A stretch of DNA of 64,000 bases from the NCBI GenBank assembly GCA_964400355.1, contig CAYNTO010000002.1, positions 62,001 to 126,000 of the forward strand, given 5' to 3'. The DNA comes from JACKAL01 sp964400355. Its GTDB lineage: Bacteria > Bdellovibrionota > Bdellovibrionia > Bdellovibrionales > JAGQZY01. The first letter of the stretch is position 1. Every line of letters begins with the position of its first letter. The translations under genes and the position numbers were made by a program. The notes beneath the pieces were generated by a model. That model saw only the letters and a list, made by a program, of their open reading frames with translations, was not told where the DNA came from and did not search any database. This document shows, piece after piece, positions 35,368-43,565 of the stretch.

Positions 35368-36621
35368 ATGAGTACGTTTAAGCCCATGTGGTCGATTCAG
35401 AACTCAACTGCCAACGGATCTCCTGAAGATCAAAAAAATGCCGCGAGAGCTATAGAAAAGCTCTTGGCCCGACAGGATATCGGCTTTTTTCGTATGGATC
35501 ATCGCAAAACTGAAATTAGTGAAATTCTCGCTCTCGCCGAAAAAATGCGCGGGGAATACTCGCAGATCGCCATCTTGGGCATTGGTGGAAGTGCTCTCGG
35601 CGCGTTGGCTCTCTTCGAGGCATTACGTCCTGAGTGGATTGAAGACAAAAAGATAATGTTTTTCGACAACGTCGACAGCCGTGCTTTTTATCGCAAACTT
35701 CATTCCGTTAGAAATCTCGAAAAAACCCTATGGGTGGTTATTTCGAAAAGCGGATCTACGGTTGAAACGCTCATGCAAGCTGATTGTATCGATGCTCATT
35801 TAAAATCAAAAGGGTTACCCGGCATTGCCAATAGTGCGGTCGCAATCACCGAGAAAAAATCCAGCGACCTTTACGACTGGGCTAAAAATAACAATGTGCC
35901 GCTATTGCCGGTCCCGCTCGATGTGGGCGGGCGATTCTCGGTATTGACAGCGGTGGGACTTTTTCCCGCGGCATTCGCGGGAATATCCCTGGAGCAAATG
36001 CTACGTGGGGCAGAGAAGGCGCTGCAGGCTACGGAATTGTCACAGAGAATGTTGGCAGAGTATATTGTAGCCACTCGCGAACAAGCACATGCTGCTTATT
36101 TTTTTTCGTACTGCGACGATCTGAAAAATTTTGGATCATGGATGGAGCAGTTGTGGGCGGAGTCGCTCGGTAAAAAACACAAGCTCGATGGTAAAGAGGC
36201 GCCAGCCGTTCCCATTCCCATCGCGTGCAGAGGTGCCACTGACCAACATTCTGTGCTTCAGCAGGTGGCCCACGGACGTGAGCGCAAAATCGTTACCTTT
36301 TTTCGCGTCGGATGTGCAGAGTCGGATCAGCATTCTCTCAAGTCCGCACATTTTAAAACCACTGATCCGCTCCGGGGAAAATCTATCGGAGAACTTTTGC
36401 GCGCCGAAGCCATTGCTACTGAAAACGCGTTGGGCGAAGAAAAAGTACAAACTTTGAGTGTATTCACTGAGTCTCTCGATGAACAGTCGATGGGCTTTAT
36501 GTTTATGATGTTCGAGCTCCTAGTCGGAAGTCTTGGTACTTATCTAGAGATAGACCCGTTCGATCAGCCGGGTGTAGAGCGCGGGAAAGTTCTCGCTCGT
36601 AATATACTGTCTCAAAAGTAG
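35368..36621 (+). CDS. pgi: Glucose-6-phosphate isomerase
   Basis: A 417-aa enzyme interconverting glucose-6- and fructose-6-phosphate. Signatures: ILGIGGSALGALAL, VISKSGSTVETL, PLDVGGRFSVLTAVG, CRGATDQHSVLQQ and GVERGKVLARNIL. At ~417 aa it belongs to the shorter bacterial/archaeal-like Pgi class rather than the 550-aa E. coli form. ATG 35368 is chosen; an in-frame TTG six codons upstream is possible. Confidence 0.93.
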   Translation: MSTFKPMWSIQNSTANGSPEDQKNAARAIEKLLARQDIGFFRMDHRKTEISEILALAEKMRGEYSQIAILGIGGSALGALALFEALRPEWIEDKKIMFFDNVDSRAFYRKLHSVRNLEKTLWVVISKSGSTVETLMQADCIDAHLKSKGLPGIANSAVAITEKKSSDLYDWAKNNNVPLLPVPLDVGGRFSVLTAVGLFPAAFAGISLEQMLRGAEKALQATELSQRMLAEYIVATREQAHAAYFFSYCDDLKNFGSWMEQLWAESLGKKHKLDGKEAPAVPIPIACRGATDQHSVLQQVAHGRERKIVTFFRVGCAESDQHSLKSAHFKTTDPLRGKSIGELLRAEAIATENALGEEKVQTLSVFTESLDEQSMGFMFMMFELLVGSLGTYLEIDPFDQPGVERGKVLARNILSQK

Positions 36622-36671
36622 AATCTCCCCTCAGAAAGCCCTGATCCAACTCTAATAAATATGTATAATTC

Positions 36672-36698
36672 TTAAGTTTCCTGTCGTTTTGCCGAAAA
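36672..36698 (+). promoter_or_regulatory. Sigma28 (FliA)-type promoter for the FHA-GGDEF gene
   Basis: TTAAGTTT at 36672-36679, an 11-nt spacer, then GCCGAAAA at 36691-36698. This is very close to the FliA consensus TAAAGTTT-N11-GCCGATAA with exact spacing, 30 nt upstream of the ATG. It suggests expression with late flagellar/chemotaxis genes. Confidence 0.75.
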
Positions 36699-36728
36699 GA
36701 TACATGGACGAATATTTGAGGAGAGTTC

Positions 36729-37673
36729 ATGTCAGCAAAGAAAGTGGATTTCGACGATTCATTTACCGGCACCGATGAAAAAACAAGCGTTGTTCAAACG
36801 CTGACGTTTGATCGCCGTTTGCAACAGGTTTCGAAAATGCCTCCTTCGATTGTACTCTTAATGGGCCCTGCCGGTTATGTGGGTCGTCACTGGAGTCTCG
36901 ACAACTCTGATATTATCATCGGCCGCTCCATGAGTTCGAATATTTTTATCGATGATCGTAGCGTGAGTAAGTCGCACGCGCGCTTAACAATGTCGTTTGG
37001 TGAAGTTTCTATTATTGATTTAGATTCTACAAATAAAACTATTGTTAATGGCAGTGCCATTCCTCCATTCGTACCTAAGAAGTTGGAAAACAATGATCAG
37101 GTCAAAGTGGGAAGTGTATTGTTTAAGTTTATGGCGCAAGGAAGTCTTGAGGCTGTAGCTGCTCAGAATATGCAAGAGAAGAGCGAAAAAGATGGTCTTA
37201 CCGGGATATGGAATAAAGGCGCGTTGATCGCAAAAGGTGCGGAACTCACAAAGCGCTCAAAGCTATTGACCCAACCACTTTCACTTATTGTTTTCGATTT
37301 GGATCATTTCAAAAAAGTTAACGACACCTACGCCCACCAAGGCGGGGATTTTGTGTTGAAAGAACTTGCGGCTTTGATTCAAGCACGTTTGATTCGTACC
37401 GACGATTACTTCGCACGCTTCGGTGGTGAAGAATTCGTAATTGCTCTCATGGGCACTAATATTAAATTCGCAGAAGAGATCGCCGAGCGCATTCGTCAAA
37501 CTGTAGAGAAGCACGAATTCCTTTTCGAATCGAAAAAGATTCCGGTAACGGTTTCCATTGGCGTCTCCGAACTGGAACCCGAAATGTCCACGTTTGACGA
37601 GCTGTTCGCAAAAGCGGACACCGCTCTTTACGCTTCCAAAAACTCTGGCCGCAATCGCGTCACCTGCCTCTAA
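36729..37673 (+). CDS. dgcB: FHA-GGDEF diguanylate cyclase (DgcB-like)
   Basis: A 314-aa cytoplasmic protein. The N-terminal tail (residues 8-22) is rich in Asp, Thr and Ser (SFTGTDEKTSV). An FHA domain spans ~55-135 (IIIGRSMSSN, RSVSKSHARL) and binds phosphothreonine peptides. The GGDEF domain (~155-314) has GGEEF at 232-236 and an inhibitory site R223-x-x-D226, so it should make c-di-GMP and be product-inhibited. The plan matches Bdellovibrio DgcB, which is needed for prey invasion and whose FHA domain reads a phosphothreonine on its own tail. Orthology is inferred. GAGGAG precedes the ATG, and a sigma28 promoter lies upstream. Confidence 0.9.
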   Translation: MSAKKVDFDDSFTGTDEKTSVVQTLTFDRRLQQVSKMPPSIVLLMGPAGYVGRHWSLDNSDIIIGRSMSSNIFIDDRSVSKSHARLTMSFGEVSIIDLDSTNKTIVNGSAIPPFVPKKLENNDQVKVGSVLFKFMAQGSLEAVAAQNMQEKSEKDGLTGIWNKGALIAKGAELTKRSKLLTQPLSLIVFDLDHFKKVNDTYAHQGGDFVLKELAALIQARLIRTDDYFARFGGEEFVIALMGTNIKFAEEIAERIRQTVEKHEFLFESKKIPVTVSIGVSELEPEMSTFDELFAKADTALYASKNSGRNRVTCL

Positions 37674-37698
37674 GGTGCCAGGCACCTTTTAGTCTAGC
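37672..37698. repeat. Palindromic repeat, copy 1 of a 27-bp inverted pair
   Basis: The sequence centres on AAGGTGCCAGGCACCTT and continues TTAGTCTAGC. It is the exact reverse complement of 38869-38895. It begins inside the TAA stop codon of the FHA-GGDEF gene. The palindrome with its T-run may also terminate transcription. Confidence 0.9.
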
Positions 37699-37709
37699 AC
37701 CGAGTCAGA

Positions 37710-37846
37710 ACAGTCTTTGTTTTGATTTTCTTCCATATGCTATTTCGAAGACACAGCTCCTGCTTCGCTGCTGCCCCTTCGGGGACGCTTCCGCTCAGCA
37801 GAGGTCTCCGAAATAGCATAGGGAAGAAAATCAAAGCAAAGACTGT
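37710..37846. repeat. Long inverted repeat with 43-bp arms (MITE- or REP-like)
   Basis: Arm 37710-37752 and arm 37804-37846 are reverse complements at 40 of 43 positions. The 51-nt loop contains its own hairpin (CCCC-TTC-GGGG) and a TGCTG/CAGCA pair. As RNA this is one long branched hairpin; as DNA it resembles a small non-autonomous element. Confidence 0.85.
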
Positions 37847-38121
37847 ACTTCCAGAATGATAGATCTACTCTGACATTAGCTCTAATATCAGCGTGTTTAG
37901 TAACGCATTCCTTTACGGATTCGTGTAAATCCTATCTGGTGAGGAGCTGTGCAGAGCCTTTATTGGGGCGGATTTCAGGGGGTTAGCTTTTCTTAAATGT
38001 TCTTATGGGTTCCATAAAAATGATTATTTGGCATTAAAAAACCATCTGAAATAGATTGATCCCACTGGTGCCATTTTGGGGATGTAACCAGAGCTCAGGA
38101 AGAGAAAATTGGGAGAGAAAG

Positions 38122-38175
38122 ATGAAGATTAGAAGAATCGCAAAGTCAGTGCAGAAGTGGTGGCGAGCCTCATAG
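38122..38175 (+). CDS. Possible 17-aa cationic peptide ORF
   Basis: ATG with GGGAG 6 nt upstream encodes MKIRRIAKSVQKWWRAS then TAG. The peptide is strongly basic (+6), has a double Trp, and could form an amphipathic helix. It lies 95 nt before the sigma factor start and could be a leader peptide or a real small protein. The good ribosome-binding site is the only positive evidence, and chance is not excluded. Confidence 0.3.
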   Translation: MKIRRIAKSVQKWWRAS

Positions 38176-38270
38176 AAAATACCGGGGGGTTGATAAATGA
38201 GGTAGTGGGTACAGCACTGATACGACATCCAAGACAAGTGGGAAATTTAACTGCAAATTGGGAGGCAGTT

Positions 38271-38834
38271 ATGAAGAATCTGATGGATGATGATGTGATG
38301 GTTGCGAGAATTCTGAATGGGGAAAAGATAATCTTTAAGCATGTTGTCGCGAAATATGAGCGTTCGCTTGCCAGGGTGGTGAGCCGCTATTTTCGCGACA
38401 ACGAGACAGTGCGAGATGTGCTGCAGGAGTCGTTTTTAAAAGCGTACTTGCATCTCGACTCGTTCGAAGGGCGATGCTCTTTTAAAAACTGGTTATTTCG
38501 CATAACTGTTAATACAGCAAAAAATAAACTACGTTCGATGAAAGCTACGGAAAACATTGAGGACACGGAAATACTTGTTCCGTGCTTGACCGAGTCAGAG
38601 ATCTTTCATGATGAATTGATCGCTCATTTAAAATTCGTGGTCGAAAAACTACCTGTCAAACAGAAGCAAACTATTGAGCTGCGCGTGTTCGAGGACCTTA
38701 GCTTTAAGGAAGTTGCTGAGATCATGGACTGCCCGTACGATACGGCAAAGGCCAATTACCGCCATGCTGTTTTGAAAATACGTGAGTACTTTTCGAAGCG
38801 CCAAATTCACGAGGTGGACCTGGAAGCGGTATAG
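38271..38834 (+). CDS. ECF-type RNA polymerase sigma factor
   Basis: A 187-aa sigma70-family protein with only regions 2 and 4. Region 2 is FKHVVAKYERSLARVVSRYF through SFEGRCSFKNWLFRITVNTAKNKLRS (core binding and -10 recognition). Region 4 is LKFVVEKLPVKQKQTIELRVFEDLSFKEVAEIMDCPYDTAKANYRHAVLKIREYF (helix-turn-helix for -35). ATG 38271 follows GGGAGG; the frame is open 38 codons upstream to a GTG with no site. No anti-sigma gene is adjacent, so control must be transcriptional or by a distant partner. Confidence 0.9.
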   Translation: MKNLMDDDVMVARILNGEKIIFKHVVAKYERSLARVVSRYFRDNETVRDVLQESFLKAYLHLDSFEGRCSFKNWLFRITVNTAKNKLRSMKATENIEDTEILVPCLTESEIFHDELIAHLKFVVEKLPVKQKQTIELRVFEDLSFKEVAEIMDCPYDTAKANYRHAVLKIREYFSKRQIHEVDLEAV

Positions 38835-38868
38835 AATTCAAATCACGTAGCGGCCGGATTGATGCGCC

Positions 38869-38899
38869 GCTAGACTAAAAGGTGCCTGGCACCTTTTAG
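38869..38899. repeat. Palindromic repeat, copy 2 of a 27-bp inverted pair
   Basis: 38869-38895 is the exact reverse complement of 37672-37698. The palindrome reads AAAAGGTGCCTGGCACCTTTT and overlaps the stop codon (TAA, 38896-38898) of the minus-strand aminopeptidase gene. It can act as terminator for the sigma gene and for the convergent gene. Confidence 0.9.
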
Positions 38900-39936
38900 T
38901 GGACGAAGGATTTTAGGGTGGCTTCGGGATCGCTCACGGATTCGAGCGATTTGCAGTAGGCGAGAATTTTGGCAAAGTCGCCGTTGAACTTTTGCGAGAG
39001 TTTTTCGAAGTCGCTGAGATCATTCATGTACAGTTTTAAACCAAGAAGGCGGGCGTTATTGAGTTTGGCGTCCGCAAAGTAGTTGTATTTTTTTGTTTTG
39101 AGCTTTGGCAAAACCTTATCCTTAAATTCCTTTTTAATAAATTCAAACTTTCCGATTCGCTCTTGTTCGAGCTGCGGGTTGTTTTTATTTTCTGCATACC
39201 AAACTTCTAAATTTTTAATCTGTTCAGAGATGAATTCGCCAAATATTTTTTGATCGGCGTCTTCCTGTTTGGAAACTTCGATCATGTTTTTGATCTCGGG
39301 CATTTTCTCCTCGAAAAACAACCGCGCGCCCAAATCGCCCAGATAGCTTGCTAGACGCTCATTGAAGTTGGCATTGCTTTTAATATAGATCGTGGTGTGC
39401 ACAGTTTCATGGATAATGGTGCTTGCCATATCGTAGTCGCTATAGCCGAGCATAGAAGACAGTATGGGGTCTTTAAACCAGCCGAGCGTGCTATAAGCGG
39501 TGACTCCGCGAACATAGGTGTCGTAGCCATCATCGCTAAGATCCTTGGCTTCCTCGTTGGCGCCTTCCTCGTTGAAATAACCTTTGTAGGGAACACTACC
39601 GATGATTGGAAAGTACCACGTATAGTATTTGAGTTCGTTCTTTGGTGCCGCGCTGACGATATAGGTAACGTAAGGGCGATGGAGTTCGACAAATGTGGTG
39701 TAGTTTTTTGTTTTTTTTAGGTGCAGCCGAGTTTCAGCAAACTCCTTGGCGCGCACAGCCAGTTCCAGTTTTTTTTTGTGGGCCACGGTGAGAGAATTAC
39801 CATCTAAAACTTTTTGTACGGGTTCCGCACTGTGAAGCATTTTGGCCTGGTGGTAGGCGTTCTTGGCGATATAGCCAATTTGGCAGCCTGTCGTCGAAAA
39901 CCCCAGTAGCAGAGCGAGAGTGAATAGGTATCTCAT
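38896..39936 (-). CDS. Putative aminopeptidase lipoprotein (DUF2265 type)
   Basis: A 346-aa lipoprotein. The signal MRYLFTLALLLGFSTTGC has Cys18 in a lipobox. The zinc-peptidase motif is H176-E177-x2-H180 (IIHETVH) with a downstream Glu193 in NERLASYLG, the arrangement of the Aminopep (PF10023) family of predicted aminopeptidases. Activity has only been predicted for the family. ATG 39936 overlaps the stop of the upstream beta-barrel gene by 4 nt (ATGA), so the two are translationally coupled. Confidence 0.85.
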   Translation of the reverse strand: MRYLFTLALLLGFSTTGCQIGYIAKNAYHQAKMLHSAEPVQKVLDGNSLTVAHKKKLELAVRAKEFAETRLHLKKTKNYTTFVELHRPYVTYIVSAAPKNELKYYTWYFPIIGSVPYKGYFNEEGANEEAKDLSDDGYDTYVRGVTAYSTLGWFKDPILSSMLGYSDYDMASTIIHETVHTTIYIKSNANFNERLASYLGDLGARLFFEEKMPEIKNMIEVSKQEDADQKIFGEFISEQIKNLEVWYAENKNNPQLEQERIGKFEFIKKEFKDKVLPKLKTKKYNYFADAKLNNARLLGLKLYMNDLSDFEKLSQKFNGDFAKILAYCKSLESVSDPEATLKSFVH

Positions 39937-40538
39937 AGAAACCAAGAGATTCCCACGCGACCTGCGAAATCCAATTCGTCTAAATCTTTTTTAACGGGGC
40001 CGCTGGTCCAAACATCAATACCGAATTTAAAAGAGAGAAAATTGGTGATTCGCACTTGCAAACCCAATCCCGCACTTGGAACGAAGGTGGATTCTAGTTC
40101 CACAGGTTCCGCTGCAATTGGAAGGCCTGTCGTCGCATCCACATAGCTGTAGTTGATCGACTTGCGATCAAAGTACGCCACGCCTCCCTTGATGTAGGGG
40201 ATCCACTGATCACCGCGTGAGCCGAAAGTAAATATGAGATCGGCACCGTAGAGAGTGTATTTGTGCGTGGTCGTTGAGGTGATTGTTTGTGAGGGAATGT
40301 AGCGGGTGTTGTTTCCCTGGCTGTAGCTAAACTCCACCGCCGTCATTTCGCGAAAGTAGTATGCGAAAGATGCAATGTACGCGGAGCTTTCATCAAACGC
40401 ACGCGCGGTGGTTCCGCTCTCAGTGAGATATGTTTTGCGGTAGTTGCCGGAAAGACCCAACTCCAAATAGTCGCGAAATCCTTGAGCCATAACAGGGGAG
40501 CTGATCATAAGACTCATGAGTACTACAAAAATGCGCAT
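39933..40538 (-). CDS. Outer-membrane beta-barrel protein
   Basis: A 201-aa protein with a signal peptide (MRIFVVLMSLMISSPVMAQG). The mature part alternates aromatic and polar residues as in eight-strand barrels (YLELGLSGNYRKTYL, AYIASFAYYFREMTAVEFSY, LSFKFGIDVW). The C-terminus is FAGRVGISWFL, ending on hydrophobic/aromatic residues as needed for BAM recognition. The family is generic OMP_b-brl; the function is unknown. Coupled with the aminopeptidase gene. Confidence 0.82.
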   Translation of the reverse strand: MRIFVVLMSLMISSPVMAQGFRDYLELGLSGNYRKTYLTESGTTARAFDESSAYIASFAYYFREMTAVEFSYSQGNNTRYIPSQTITSTTTHKYTLYGADLIFTFGSRGDQWIPYIKGGVAYFDRKSINYSYVDATTGLPIAAEPVELESTFVPSAGLGLQVRITNFLSFKFGIDVWTSGPVKKDLDELDFAGRVGISWFL

Positions 40539-40690
40539 CTTTTCATAGTATCAATGGCGCGTGGGAGAGGGGAGCGCTAGGACACAAACGCGGCCTTTGT
40601 AGTGGGAAATTTGCGGGCTAGGCCAAAGTAAGAATAGCAGCTTGGCTGTGAGGTGCAGGGGCGCTGTTTCCGATCGAATTGTCTCTACGG

Positions 40691-41482
40691 TTACCGAGTG
40701 GGATTGTAGTACACCACAAATTTATAGCGGATACGAATGTAGCCATCTTCTTCAACCATTTCGATTGGAGGATTTGGAAAGTTTTTGGCATTCTTGAATG
40801 CGCGCACTGGAGCGCTATCGATGTCGTACTCGCCGGCAAGTTGAAGTGGTGCGGTGGAGACAACATTGCCATTGCGATCCAGGAGAACTTCCAAAATAGT
40901 GACCCACGCTTTACGGCTCGCGCCCAGTTGACCCTGTTGGCGCATTTTTTCGAAACTGGCAGTAACACTTTGAGCCCAGGGCCAGACTATTTTTTCCGCC
41001 ATTCTTCGATAAAACGTAAAAAATAAATTCTGATCCGTATTGAGCGCCACCATGTCGCCCAACTCTAGCTCGGGCGGCAAGTACGCTTGGATCTGCTGTC
41101 GTTGTGCTTGAGAGACTTGCGCCGACTGATTGACGAAGAGATCCCCTTCTGTTGGCTGTGTGGGAGACTCTGTCTGCGTATTGCCATAGGATTCTTCACG
41201 CATTTCATTGAACGAGCGCAGGCTCGATGTAGATGCTGATTCTTTTGGTTCCAGAGAACTCATCGCTGAATTCGTGGTCATTTTAGTCCGCGTTTGTTTT
41301 TCCACGCGTTGAGTTTTCTCGGCCATCATGGGTTGATCTTTGAGTTCTTTAAACTCCAACCATTTTTCCGGTGGCTTGGGCTCATCGAGCAAATTTTGCG
41401 GCTTATATAGCATTAGGAAAAGGAGCAACAGACCATGGAGCAGTACGCTAATAATAAATGTAAGTGCCTGATTTGACTCCAC
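40691..41482 (-). CDS. TonB-family protein
   Basis: A ~263-aa protein with an N-terminal anchor (ALTFIISVLLHGLLLLFLMLY), then KPQNLLDEPKPPEKWLEF and a long Gln/Ser/Thr/Glu-rich periplasmic spacer. The C-terminal ~95 residues are a TonB_C-like domain (FYRRMAEKIVWPWAQSV ... AWVTILEVLLDRNGNVVSTAPLQLAGEYDIDSAPVRAFKNAKNFPNPP). This is the mode-of-action domain that links inner-membrane proton force to outer-membrane receptors. GTG 41482 is chosen so that the anchor is N-terminal; an earlier in-frame start overlaps the divergent PilZ gene. Confidence 0.78.
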   Translation of the reverse strand: MESNQALTFIISVLLHGLLLLFLMLYKPQNLLDEPKPPEKWLEFKELKDQPMMAEKTQRVEKQTRTKMTTNSAMSSLEPKESASTSSLRSFNEMREESYGNTQTESPTQPTEGDLFVNQSAQVSQAQRQQIQAYLPPELELGDMVALNTDQNLFFTFYRRMAEKIVWPWAQSVTASFEKMRQQGQLGASRKAWVTILEVLLDRNGNVVSTAPLQLAGEYDIDSAPVRAFKNAKNFPNPPIEMVEEDGYIRIRYKFVVYYNPTR

Positions 41483-41559
41483 TAATATAACCCTAACTCC
41501 ACTCAAAATGCCTAAAGTTGAGACACCAATACGCCGATAAGATATCACATGGAGGGGTA

Positions 41560-42111
41560 ATGAGCTCAAGTGGTAATGTCATTGACTTGCAGAAGCATCG
41601 TTCTAAGCGCGGGGTTAGCGTAGGATCAAAATCGTCTAAAGCAGCAATCCTGCAGGATGAGGTTTTCGCACCCATCGTCAATCTTACAGAGCGCCGTCAG
41701 GAAATCATCGATGAAGAGCGCCGGGGCGTGAAGCGCACGTTGCTACAGGAGTTTGTCGGTTTGCACCTGATCATCCCGACAATGGGTCTCGCCAAGTGTA
41801 CGATCTACGATATTTCAGAAAATGGCCTGGCATTCGACATGACAACCGATGCTGGACAATTTCGTGCCGGTGAGATGATCGCATTGCGCGTGTATCTCAA
41901 CCATCAGACGTATTTTCCCTTCGTTGTGAAGATCACCCATGTGCAGTCTGTAGAAGATGAAGGCATTTACCGTTACGGTTCGTCTTTCCAAAAAGACACT
42001 ATCAACGATGTTGCGCTTTTTCATTTTGCGAAATTTATTGAGAATGTAAGCGCCTACCTCAAGACGGATCATGGCGACGTTCTTGTCTCTAATCTGAGCG
42101 ACAAGAGATAA
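41560..42111 (+). CDS. PilZ-domain protein
   Basis: A 183-aa protein. ATG 41560 follows GGAGGGG. Residues ~60-150 form a PilZ domain: the arginine motif is ERRGVKRTLLQEF (R-x3-R) and the second motif is DISENGLAF (D-x-S-x2-G), the two elements that bind c-di-GMP. A conserved-looking basic N-terminal tail (LQKHRSKRGVSVGSKSSK) precedes it. Likely a cytoplasmic c-di-GMP receptor. Together with the FHA-GGDEF protein this gives the window both a producer and a sensor. Confidence 0.88.
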   Translation: MSSSGNVIDLQKHRSKRGVSVGSKSSKAAILQDEVFAPIVNLTERRQEIIDEERRGVKRTLLQEFVGLHLIIPTMGLAKCTIYDISENGLAFDMTTDAGQFRAGEMIALRVYLNHQTYFPFVVKITHVQSVEDEGIYRYGSSFQKDTINDVALFHFAKFIENVSAYLKTDHGDVLVSNLSDKR

Positions 42112-42248
42112 ATTTTTGATATCGGTGCAGTGGTTTTTCCCGCTGCATTGTGGCTGAAATCTTCGTTTACATCCCTCTCCCTTTACAGTCCAATGGAAGC
42201 TAGGTGGTCTCTGTCAGAGGCCCCGCGACTCATGATGAGGGGGATTCA

Positions 42249-43565
42249 TTGGCAAATACGCGTAGAGTTGTATTGGATACGAACGTCATACTCTTTGATG
42301 CACTTGCAATTAGCAAATTCAAGGACGCTATCGTACACATACCCATTTCTGTAATCGAAGAGATCGATCGCTTTAAAAGAGACCTTGGTGAAAATGGACG
42401 CAACGCTCGCCAGTTTAGCCGATTCATCGACGTGCTTCGTGCCAAAGGCGCATTAGCCAAAGGTGTCCTCCTCGAGGATAGCAAAACCACGATCATCGTT
42501 GAGCCCGATCGTTCAGCTGAGGGATTTCCCGCCGAACTTTCTGAAATGAAAGCCGACAACCGCATTTTGATGACTGCGTTTGCGCTTCAAAAAGCTCATC
42601 CAGATTCGCAAGTGGAACTGGTTACGAAAGATATCAATCTTCGTATTAAGGCCGATGTGTTTGGTGTGAATGCTAAAGATTATGAGCCTGAACGCGTTCC
42701 TGTGGACGAAATGTATTCGGGCCACTTGGAGCTGGAAGTGGATGCGGACTCCATCAATCACTTTTATGAAAACAAAATTTTACCGTTTGATGAATCTTAC
42801 CGTTTGGTTCCAAACCAGTACATCGTCGCCAAAGATGCTACGAATCCCAATCATAGCGCCATTGGGCGCTACGACAAGCGTAAACAGGGGATGGTGCCAC
42901 TGCTTTCGGTAAGTGAAGGCATTTGGGGTATCCATCCGCGCAACGTGGAGCAGTCATTTGCGATCGATGCACTTTTAAATGACGACATTTTGTTTGTGTC
43001 GCTGCAGGGCAAAGCTGGTACCGGGAAAACGCTTTTAGCTTTGGCCGTTGGCCTTTACAAATCGCTGGATGAGGGTCGTTTTCAGCGCCTTCTCGTGAGT
43101 CGACCAATTTTCCCAATGGGAAAGGACATCGGTTTTCTACCGGGGGATATCGAGCAAAAGCTCAATCCATGGATGCAACCGATTTTTGATAACGTGGAAT
43201 TCCTCATGGGCGCTGATAAAAAAGCCGCCGGTCGCGCGCAGGAGCTCATCAACCAGGGCATGCTCAATATCGAACCGCTCACCTACATTCGCGGGCGCAG
43301 TATTCCCAATCAGTACTTTATTGTCGATGAAGCGCAAAACCTTACGCCTCACGAAATTAAAACTATCGTGACGCGTGCCGGGCAGGGAACTAAAGTTGTG
43401 CTTACGGGCGATACCTACCAGATCGACAATCCGTATGTAGATAGCGCGACCAGTGGTTTGACCTATTCTACGGAGCGCTTTAAAGGCTACGAAATCTCCG
43501 CTCATTGTAGTTTAACTAAAGGGGAGCGTTCGGAGCTGGCAGAGCTTGCTGCCAATGTTCTCTAA
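42249..43565 (+). CDS. PIN-PhoH fusion ATPase/ribonuclease (PhoH2 type)
   Basis: A 438-aa protein. The start is TTG 42249, with GAGGGGG just upstream. Residues ~5-150 are a PIN nuclease domain with acidic residues in VVLDTNVILFD, VIEEIDRFK and TKDINLR. Residues ~225-438 are a PhoH P-loop domain with GKAGTGKT at about 254-261, ILVSRPIFPMGKDIGFLPGD and FIVDEAQNLTPHEIKTI. In the family these proteins couple ATP-dependent RNA unwinding with RNA cleavage. The next gene starts 11 nt before its stop. Confidence 0.9.
   Translation: MANTRRVVLDTNVILFDALAISKFKDAIVHIPISVIEEIDRFKRDLGENGRNARQFSRFIDVLRAKGALAKGVLLEDSKTTIIVEPDRSAEGFPAELSEMKADNRILMTAFALQKAHPDSQVELVTKDINLRIKADVFGVNAKDYEPERVPVDEMYSGHLELEVDADSINHFYENKILPFDESYRLVPNQYIVAKDATNPNHSAIGRYDKRKQGMVPLLSVSEGIWGIHPRNVEQSFAIDALLNDDILFVSLQGKAGTGKTLLALAVGLYKSLDEGRFQRLLVSRPIFPMGKDIGFLPGDIEQKLNPWMQPIFDNVEFLMGADKKAAGRAQELINQGMLNIEPLTYIRGRSIPNQYFIVDEAQNLTPHEIKTIVTRAGQGTKVVLTGDTYQIDNPYVDSATSGLTYSTERFKGYEISAHCSLTKGERSELAELAANVL

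Larger units (their letters stand above)
37674..38270. other. Long intergenic region rich in inverted repeats
   Basis: About 600 bp between the FHA-GGDEF gene and the sigma factor gene. It holds the palindromic repeat at 37672, the 43-bp-arm inverted repeat at 37710-37846, an AT-rich stretch without a clear sigma70 promoter, and a 17-codon ORF at 38122. Six-frame reading shows no ordinary gene. Confidence 0.7.
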
